Positions 7,678 to 11,616 of a stretch of 11,616 nt of DNA are shown here, piece by piece; within the stretch, counting starts at the first letter, position 1, and every line of letters begins with the position of its first letter. The position numbers were made by a program, and so were the translations under genes. This DNA is from Proteiniphilum sp. UBA5267 (GTDB lineage: Bacteria; Bacteroidota; Bacteroidia; Bacteroidales; Dysgonomonadaceae): positions 15,054 through 26,669 of the forward strand of contig DHTF01000077.1 in assembly GCA_002411515.1 (NCBI GenBank). Direction: 5' to 3'. The notes beneath the pieces were generated by a model. That model was not told the DNA's origin and ran no database searches. It saw nothing but the letters and a program-made list of their open reading frames with translations.

Positions 7678-8196
7678 ATGAGATTTTCTAGACGACTCTA
7701 TTGCTACTGGGTCTCCATTTTTCTGATATTTTATGTCGGCATCCTGGTCGTGGTATCTCTTCTTTGGGGGTTGAACGCGAATCCATGGCAGATTGCGCTG
7801 GTATTTATCCTCGTGGGGATGATACCGCCGGCGTTGATTACCGCCTTTTTTACCAAAAGATTGGATTACATGGAATCAGAAAAGCTCGATCCTCCATCGT
7901 TCTCAGGGCAAAGAAAGGCAGTTTTTCAATTTAAGGGGCGTAGCCAACAACCGTTCGATGAGGTGATGCAACGCATCGACCGCCAATGGATCATTTCTTT
8001 CTCCGACAGAAAAAACAGGGTCCTCAAGTTCAGGACCGATGCCAGGATGACGTCATGGGGACTGGGAGGCTACTTGAAGATGGAAGAAGAAGGACAGGTC
8101 ACCGTGATTGTTTATCCCGTCCTTCCAAAGTCTAAACGAGACCAGTTATTTGTGAATCAAACCCTCCGGTTGATGCATTCCATTTTGAGTCATTGA
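7678..8196 (+). CDS. Uncharacterised protein with two membrane helices and a soluble C-terminal domain
   Basis: I do not recognise the family. The 172 residues from the ATG at 7678 begin MRFSRRLYCYW and show two hydrophobic helices at about 10-30 (FLIFYVGILVVVSLLWG) and 38-58 (IALVFILVGMIPPALITAFF) with a short polar loop. A basic and polar C-terminal domain of about 110 residues follows, with alternating hydrophobic pattern (VLKFRTDARMTSWGLGGYLK, QVTVIVYPVLP) that suggests beta strands, and it ends LRLMHSILSH. The positive N-terminus and the charges after helix 2 suggest a hairpin with both ends in the cytoplasm. An in-frame TTG at 7669 is a poorer start. It lies 72 bp after the DUF4230 gene on the same strand, which hints at a shared envelope role, but nothing in the sequence tells the function. 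Confidence 0.75.
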   Translation: MRFSRRLYCYWVSIFLIFYVGILVVVSLLWGLNANPWQIALVFILVGMIPPALITAFFTKRLDYMESEKLDPPSFSGQRKAVFQFKGRSQQPFDEVMQRIDRQWIISFSDRKNRVLKFRTDARMTSWGLGGYLKMEEEGQVTVIVYPVLPKSKRDQLFVNQTLRLMHSILSH

Positions 8197-8207
8197 GTCG
8201 CTTCGCA

Positions 8208-8219
8208 CGGGTGCGCCCG
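8208..8219. other. Short GC hairpin in the convergent spacer
   Basis: CGGG (8208-8211) and CCCG (8216-8219) form a 4-bp stem with loop TGCG. It is followed by another short palindromic stretch, CCGGTTCCGG (8221-8230). Together with the stem at 8236-8248 this makes a dense series of small stems between two convergent genes. No T-run follows this one. Confidence 0.3.
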
Positions 8220-8235
8220 CCCGGTTCCGGAGATG

Positions 8236-8257
8236 CGTGCTGTGCACGTTATTTTCC
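8236..8257 (+). terminator. Intrinsic terminator candidate between convergent genes
   Basis: CGTGC (8236-8240) and GCACG (8244-8248) form a perfect 5-bp stem with loop TGT, followed by TTATTTT. It would end plus-strand transcription from the two-helix protein gene. Its T-run overlaps the stop codon of the opposing acetyltransferase gene. Confidence 0.5.
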
Positions 8258-8788
8258 TTCGCCTTCGCAATAGCGGATCACTTCTTCATTCAAAAAGCGC
8301 AGAAAATTGTTGTGCTGCTCCTTGGTGATCATGCGCGGATAACTCAGGATGAGCAGCTCCTGTGCATTTGCGTCGAGCCTGTAAGGAAGATGTACAAACC
8401 GGTAAGGGGTGAGGGTATACCCGGAACGTTCGTAGAACTGGAGCCGGCGTACCGACATTTCATTGCTGAGCGGATCTATTTCAAGGATGATTGTATGCGC
8501 CGAATCCCGCAAATGCCGCAACAGTTGAGAACCATATCCGTGTCCCCGCAGTGCAGGATTTACGGCCAGATATTCCAGGTAACGGTAAGAATCCCATTCC
8601 CAAAAGAACATCAGCCCAATTAACTCCCCCCCTTCCCATGCCGACAAAGGAAAAAAACGATCATCACCGCAGGCCCGCAAATGGTCACCCATCTTGCGCC
8701 GTTCGGCTACCGGAAAACTTTCCTCATACAGGTTCCAAACACTCTCCCAGCGTATGCTGTCTTCGGGGGTGATCTTCAAGTATTCCAT
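8249..8788 (-). CDS. GNAT-family N-acetyltransferase
   Basis: Transfers an acetyl group from acetyl-CoA to an amine on an unknown substrate; cytoplasmic. The 179 residues carry the GNAT core: strand beta4 and acetyl-CoA loop in YLEYLAVNPALRGHGYGSQL (about 70-89), where R81-G82-H83-G84-Y85-G86 matches the R/Q-x-x-G-x-G/A pyrophosphate-binding motif. ILEIDPLSNE (101-110) fits beta5, and RRLQFYERSGY (114-124) the motif-B helix. The N-terminal part (YEESFPVAERR) resembles other small-molecule GNATs. The ATG at 8788 is supported by a candidate TACCTTTG promoter element just upstream. A G7 run at codons 53-55 could be a slippage site. The gene lies 90 bp downstream of the FrnE-like gene but likely has its own promoter. 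The substrate cannot be named. Confidence 0.9.
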   Translation of the reverse strand: MEYLKITPEDSIRWESVWNLYEESFPVAERRKMGDHLRACGDDRFFPLSAWEGGELIGLMFFWEWDSYRYLEYLAVNPALRGHGYGSQLLRHLRDSAHTIILEIDPLSNEMSVRRLQFYERSGYTLTPYRFVHLPYRLDANAQELLILSYPRMITKEQHNNFLRFLNEEVIRYCEGEGK

Positions 8789-8817
8789 GACTGGCTTTAA
8801 TTTATAAGTGGCATCGA

Positions 8818-8825
8818 CAAAGGTA
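8818..8825 (-). promoter_or_regulatory. Candidate promoter -7 element of the GNAT gene
   Basis: The minus strand reads TACCTTTG, an exact TAnnTTTG match, about 30 bases before the ATG at 8788. The stretch 19-21 bases upstream is T-rich without a clean TTTG. Its place directly after the terminator candidate of the FrnE-like gene supports separate transcription. Confidence 0.5.
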
Positions 8826-8839
8826 CCACAATCCTGTAT

Positions 8840-8874
8840 AAAAATAAAAAATCTTTTGCCCGAAGTGCGTTCGG
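8840..8874 (-). terminator. Intrinsic terminator candidate after the FrnE-like gene
   Basis: On the minus strand CCGAA (8874-8870) pairs with TTCGG (8864-8860) around a five-base loop, five bases after the stop codon. A GCAAAAGA stretch and then TTTTTTATTTTT follow. The T-run starts about eight bases after the stem, so efficiency is uncertain. Confidence 0.45.
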
Positions 8875-8878
8875 AAAA

Positions 8879-9595
8879 CTAAATCTCGCAAGTGCCATCG
8901 GCATTGCACGATTTACCTTTGCTGATCACCAGTTCTTTTTCTTTTTCGGTGCGGTTTTTCCATGCGTCGTACGCCTTGTGCAATACCTTCACAAACAGGT
9001 CCACAGGCTCCGATCCCACGATAGCCTGGCGCCTGTCCATCAAAAATGTGGGTACCGTGTCGAACCCCAGGTTGGCAGCCTCCTGCATATCCTGTTTGAT
9101 TTCATAGAGATAGTCCTCGCTGTTGAGCATCCGCCGAATCTCTTCTTCCTCCAGCCCGGCTTCCTTGCCAATGGAAACAAGCAGCTCCCAATCGCTGTAA
9201 TCCTTTGCATCCTCAAAGTAAGCCTTGCCGAGTTTTCCCACCACCAGTGAGTCGAGTCCCTTTTCGGCGGCCAGCTTAATCAGGCGGTGTGCATCGCTCG
9301 TGTTGGCAGCCACCGACTGTGGCAGGTTGAACGGCACACCCAGGTTATCGGCCATCTTCTTCAGGTTGGCAAACATGCTGTCGATTCCCTCTTCAGGATA
9401 TCCAGCACTGTTTACCAGATACTTTCTCACCGGATACCCGTTTCCCTTGTCGGGCAGGTTGGGGTTGAGCTGAAATGCTTTCCATTCGAGCTCCACCTCG
9501 TCGGCATGGGGAAACTGCTGAAGCGCTCTCTCGTAATGTATTTTGCCAATATAACAATAGGGACACATGATGTCGGTCCACACCTCAATTTTCAT
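8879..9595 (-). CDS. FrnE-like DsbA-family thiol oxidoreductase
   Basis: Thioredoxin-fold oxidoreductase of the DsbA superfamily, FrnE/2-hydroxychromene-2-carboxylate isomerase-like branch; there is no signal peptide, so it should act in the cytoplasm. The 238 residues open MKIEVWTDIMCPYCYIGK with a CPYC active site (C11, C14) after the first strand. A helical insertion (about 60-165) has QSVAANTSDAHRLIKLA. The cis-proline loop is GFDTVPTFLMD (P182), followed by QAIVGSEPVDLF. A second cysteine pair sits at the extreme C-terminus, C230 and C236 (CNADGTC), recalling the extra C-terminal cysteine motif of Deinococcus FrnE. The ATG at 9595 has a good AAGGA sequence nine bases upstream, rare in this window. 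It is divergent from the right sigma gene across 122 bp. Sampled G+C is about 57%. Substrates are unknown; disulfide handling under oxidative stress is the family-based guess. Confidence 0.92.
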   Translation of the reverse strand: MKIEVWTDIMCPYCYIGKIHYERALQQFPHADEVELEWKAFQLNPNLPDKGNGYPVRKYLVNSAGYPEEGIDSMFANLKKMADNLGVPFNLPQSVAANTSDAHRLIKLAAEKGLDSLVVGKLGKAYFEDAKDYSDWELLVSIGKEAGLEEEEIRRMLNSEDYLYEIKQDMQEAANLGFDTVPTFLMDRRQAIVGSEPVDLFVKVLHKAYDAWKNRTEKEKELVISKGKSCNADGTCEI

Positions 9596-9645
9596 TTTTT
9601 CTGTTCCTTTTTTTTAATGAGTTCATAGCCATCATAAACAACTGT

Positions 9646-9694
9646 CCCCCTCTTTTTGTTTATTGTATTGATGGTCCCTTTTTCAATGAGGGGG
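9646..9694. promoter_or_regulatory. 7-bp GC inverted repeat in the FrnE-sigma divergent spacer
   Basis: CCCCCTC (9646-9652) and GAGGGGG (9688-9694) are exact inverted repeats 35 bases apart, in otherwise A/T-rich sequence between divergent genes. TG and CA pairs just inside could extend contact. It could be an operator or a long-loop hairpin. I found no clean TAnnTTTG element for either gene in this spacer, so the promoters here may depend on an alternative sigma factor; that is inference. Confidence 0.35.
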
Positions 9695-9703
9695 CATTTC
9701 AGG

Positions 9704-9721
9704 ATGAAACTTGATTCATGA
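9704..9721 (+). other. Possible five-codon leader frame overlapping the sigma start
   Basis: ATG AAA CTT GAT TCA TGA encodes MKLDS. Its stop overlaps the sigma factor's ATG in an ATGA junction, as in translationally coupled genes, and AGG precedes it closely. It is very short and may be chance. Confidence 0.2.
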
Positions 9722-10275
9722 ATAGTAAGAAAGAAGAGATAAATATTATTCACACACAGTACGAAGCATTTTATTTGCAATATGCCGGAGAATTGATCTT
9801 TTTTGCCCGAAAGTTTGTGGATCAATATACGGCCGAAGATATTGTGCACGATCTCTTTCTGAAAATATGGGACAGGAAATCAACCCTCATTGCCGGCGGG
9901 GATGTTAAAAATTATTTGTTCTCCATGACGCAATACGCCTGCATCGATTACATCAAGCACCAGACTGTAGAGAATGATTTCCTGCAAAAGCAAGTCAGGG
10001 AGATCCAACTCGACGAGCTGAATTATTACGCATCTTCCACCGACGGCTCCCACGATGACGGAGAGATAGAATCGTTGTATGCCTCCATCGAAAAACTACC
10101 ACCCAAGCGCAAGGATGTGTTCAAGAAGTTCTTCCTCGAAGGGCAAAAACATGCCGAAATAGCCCGACAGCTACAGATATCCATCAGAACCGTGGAGACA
10201 CACATCTATCAGGGCTTGAAATTTCTCCGCGAAAATGCCATTGGGCTTCTTTTCCTCGCTTTCCTGTGTACGTAG
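9718..10275 (+). CDS. ECF-type RNA polymerase sigma factor (right module)
   Basis: Second ECF sigma factor of the Bacteroides-expanded type, presumably controlled by the FecR protein encoded 81 bp downstream. The 185 residues show region 2 at about 15-80 (LQYAGELIFFARKFVDQYTA, EDIVHDLFLKIWDRK, VKNYLFSMTQYACIDYIKH), an acidic linker at about 96-118 with SSTDGSHDDGE, and region 4 at about 117-170 (KLPPKRKDVFKKFFLEGQKH, then AEIARQLQISIRTVETHIYQ). It ends in a hydrophobic tail, IGLLFLAFLCT, like the left sigma factor. The ATG at 9718 is the first in frame and overlaps a tiny possible leader frame. It is divergent from the FrnE-like gene. The two sigma factors share family patterns but differ widely in sequence, so they should serve different loci. 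Confidence 0.94.
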   Translation: MNSKKEEINIIHTQYEAFYLQYAGELIFFARKFVDQYTAEDIVHDLFLKIWDRKSTLIAGGDVKNYLFSMTQYACIDYIKHQTVENDFLQKQVREIQLDELNYYASSTDGSHDDGEIESLYASIEKLPPKRKDVFKKFFLEGQKHAEIARQLQISIRTVETHIYQGLKFLRENAIGLLFLAFLCT

Positions 10276-10356
10276 TTTCCATTTAACAATCGTATATATA
10301 TCAAAGGGACCATACTTGAAGAAATATAAAAACAGTTCCTTTTGGTTAAAAATGAT
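10276..10356 (+). other. Sigma-FecR spacer of the right module
   Basis: This 81-bp A/T-rich gap contains AAAGGGACCAT at 10303-10313. The same 11-mer occurs in inverted orientation at 9671-9681 upstream of the sigma gene. I see no terminator, so read-through from sigma to fecR is likely. Confidence 0.3.
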
Positions 10357-11382
10357 ATGTGTATCACCGGAATAGATGATCTTCTTATCCGTGTTCTTGA
10401 TCGAAGACAAACCGATGAAGAGCTACAGTCTTTCCTCGACTGGTATCATACCAGCGAAGAAAACAAGCAGCTTTTTTTCCAGCTTAAAGATATCTACGAA
10501 CGTCGCAAGGGCGGATTATACCCCGACGAACACTCAATTTCAGCCAGTTGGGGCCGTCTGTGCCATAAAATGGAAAGGCAACAAGCAACCAGCACACAGC
10601 TCCGTCGAAGTAAACAGTCAAACCGTCGTTCCCGAACCGCAATATGGGCAATGGCAGCGGCAGTGTTCCTGGCGTTGATAGTATCCGGAGTTCTTTTCCT
10701 GACAGGTCGCGAAGAGGTCCGGTGGGTAGAAGTAGAAACGGCGCCACGCAGCGAACCCTATCCTGTTTTGCTGTCCGATGGCTCCACGGTGCTGTTGAAT
10801 GCTTCCTCCAGGCTGAAATACTCCGAGAAGTTCAAGGGTGAAAGCAGGGAAGTTTATCTGGATGGCGAAGCTTTTTTTACCGTCGCCAGCGACAAGCGTC
10901 GTGCTTTTATCGTACATACCGAGCAGCAGGATGTCAGGGTACTGGGTACCCAGTTCAATGTGCAGGGTTATTCGTCCGATCCCCATACCATCACCACGCT
11001 GATCACCGGCAAAGTAAAGCTTCTCACATACAACAGCAGCCATCAGCTCAATGAAGAGATTGAGATGCTTCCCAATCAACAGCTTTTTTTTGATAAACAA
11101 CGCAACGACGCTTCCCTTTCCAGAATCGATCCCTCTGAAACCGTAACCTGGATGAGTGGGGTATATTCTTTCCGGGATGCTCCTTTGGAAGAGATTACAC
11201 GGCGCTTGGGAAAAGTCATCGGGGTTGCTTTCATTGTGCCGGATGAGTTGGCACGGGAAGAAAAGTATACCGGAAAATTCTTTTCCAACCAGTCGTCCGA
11301 GGAGATTGCCGCGGTGCTGAACTTCAAAGGTCAGTTCCGGACGGAGTTACGCAACGATACACTTTTTCTTTTAAAAAGATGA
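10357..11382 (+). CDS. FecR-family anti-sigma factor (right module)
   Basis: Inner-membrane partner of the right ECF sigma factor and periplasmic receiver of the signal from a downstream receptor. From the ATG at 10357 it has 341 residues: a cytoplasmic sigma-binding part (about 1-94), one membrane helix at about 96-116 (AMAAAVFLALIVSGVLFL), a FecR domain at about 125-225 (LSDGSTVLLNASSRLKYSEK, REVYLDGEAFFTVASD, VRVLGTQFNVQGYSSD), and a DUF4974-type domain at about 269-338 (VYSFRDAPLEEITRRLGKVI, KYTGKFFSNQSSEEIAAVLN). An in-frame TTG at 10342 would add five residues; I prefer the ATG. The cytoplasmic part is longer than in the left FecR. Sampled G+C is about 53%, against about 39% there. The receptor gene begins 189 bp downstream. 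Confidence 0.94.
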   Translation: MCITGIDDLLIRVLDRRQTDEELQSFLDWYHTSEENKQLFFQLKDIYERRKGGLYPDEHSISASWGRLCHKMERQQATSTQLRRSKQSNRRSRTAIWAMAAAVFLALIVSGVLFLTGREEVRWVEVETAPRSEPYPVLLSDGSTVLLNASSRLKYSEKFKGESREVYLDGEAFFTVASDKRRAFIVHTEQQDVRVLGTQFNVQGYSSDPHTITTLITGKVKLLTYNSSHQLNEEIEMLPNQQLFFDKQRNDASLSRIDPSETVTWMSGVYSFRDAPLEEITRRLGKVIGVAFIVPDELAREEKYTGKFFSNQSSEEIAAVLNFKGQFRTELRNDTLFLLKR

Positions 11383-11448
11383 TGCAGTATATAAATTATT
11401 CACTTTAAAAACAGATGCCTATGGTAATAAAAATCGTGTGCTGAAAAA

Positions 11449-11478
11449 GCCGGGATGCTGTGTCCGCAGTTTCCCGGC
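11449..11478 (+). other. GC-rich stem-loop between FecR and the next receptor gene
   Basis: GCCGGGA (11449-11455) and TCCCGGC (11472-11478) form a perfect 7-bp stem. CTG and CAG inside can extend the pairing around TGTCCG. It lies 66 bases after the fecR stop and 93 bases before the next ATG. A TTTT stretch follows only after about ten bases, so it is not a textbook terminator. Its position mirrors the stem-loop in the left module. Confidence 0.6.
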
Positions 11479-11571
11479 AGTAGATTCGTTTTCAATGCAT
11501 TAAATAATCCTTTTTGTCGTGTCGACATGGAGGAGTATTCATTCTTTAATTTATTAAAAACATACAAATTT

Positions 11572-11616
11572 ATGAATAAATCAACAGATACCAAGAGACA
11601 TTGGGAAAAAATACCG
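11572..11616 (+). CDS. Probable TonB-dependent receptor, N-terminal fragment (continues beyond window)
   Basis: An ATG at 11572 opens a frame of 15 codons to the window edge, encoding MNKSTDTKRHWEKIP, a polar basic stretch. STN-type SusC proteins often start with such a region before the signal helix, as the left receptor does with MKKNNPMGNHLTEKVPIK. The position after sigma and FecR on the same strand makes a SusC-like receptor by far the likeliest gene. No domain is visible within the window, so the assignment rests on context. Confidence 0.6.
   Translation, partial: MNKSTDTKRHWEKIP

Noticed and set aside
8208..8248. Series of small palindromes in the convergent spacer as a possible mobile-element end or repeat element
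   Set aside because: The stems are 4-5 bp, no target duplication or second copy is visible, and a terminator role explains the last one.
8237..8623. 128-codon plus-strand frame antisense to the GNAT gene
   Set aside because: It is the shadow of a clear GNAT protein with intact acetyl-CoA motif and shows no domain of its own.
9287..9628. 113-codon plus-strand frame antisense to the FrnE-like gene
   Set aside because: The opposite strand has the CPYC and cis-proline signatures; the antisense frame has no motif.
10618..11100. 160-codon minus-strand frame antisense to the right FecR
   Set aside because: Length is explained by G+C-rich coding on the other strand, where FecR domain motifs are unbroken.

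Overview
The window looks like a chromosomal segment of a Bacteroidota species, most likely order Bacteroidales. The reasons are an STN-containing SusC-type TonB-dependent receptor, two ECF sigma/FecR pairs of the type expanded in this phylum, candidate promoters with the TAnnTTTG -7 element, few Shine-Dalgarno sequences and A/T-rich leaders. The genus cannot be fixed from the sequence. I see no rRNA, tRNA, CRISPR array, transposase or integrase.

Left module (minus strand, 5294 down to 1): ECF sigma factor (5268-4705), FecR-type anti-sigma factor (4632-3715), then a SusC-like receptor with an STN signalling domain (3569 to beyond base 1, C-terminus missing). This is a classic cell-surface signalling trio: substrate binding at the receptor is relayed through STN to FecR in the periplasm, which frees or activates the sigma factor to raise expression of the uptake locus. 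Just upstream on the same strand lies an enolase-superfamily enzyme with a Tat-like signal (6658-5459), probably an exported acid-sugar-type dehydratase or racemase; its promoter region is separate from that of the trio.

Centre (about 7000-9600): two plus-strand envelope genes, a DUF4230 protein with one N-terminal membrane anchor and an unrecognised protein with two membrane helices. They converge on two minus-strand genes, a GNAT acetyltransferase and a FrnE-like DsbA-family thiol oxidoreductase. Stem-loop terminator candidates lie at 7600-7623, 8236-8257 and 8840-8874.

Right module (plus strand, 9718 to the right edge): a second ECF sigma factor, a second FecR-type anti-sigma factor, and the first 15 codons of what is probably another TonB-dependent receptor. 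It diverges from the FrnE-like gene across a 122-bp spacer carrying a 7-bp GC inverted repeat.

The two signalling modules therefore point outward from a shared centre and repeat the same layout, including a GC-rich stem-loop between FecR and the receptor. They differ in base composition: sampled lines give about 35-39% G+C for the enolase gene and left FecR, against about 53-57% for the right FecR and the FrnE-like gene. This suggests separate histories rather than a recent duplication. Nothing here demands a wholly new system. The points most worth a second look are the paired FecR-receptor stem-loops, the hydrophobic tails on both sigma factors, the exported enolase beside a sensor-receptor locus, and the uncharacterised membrane pair in the centre.
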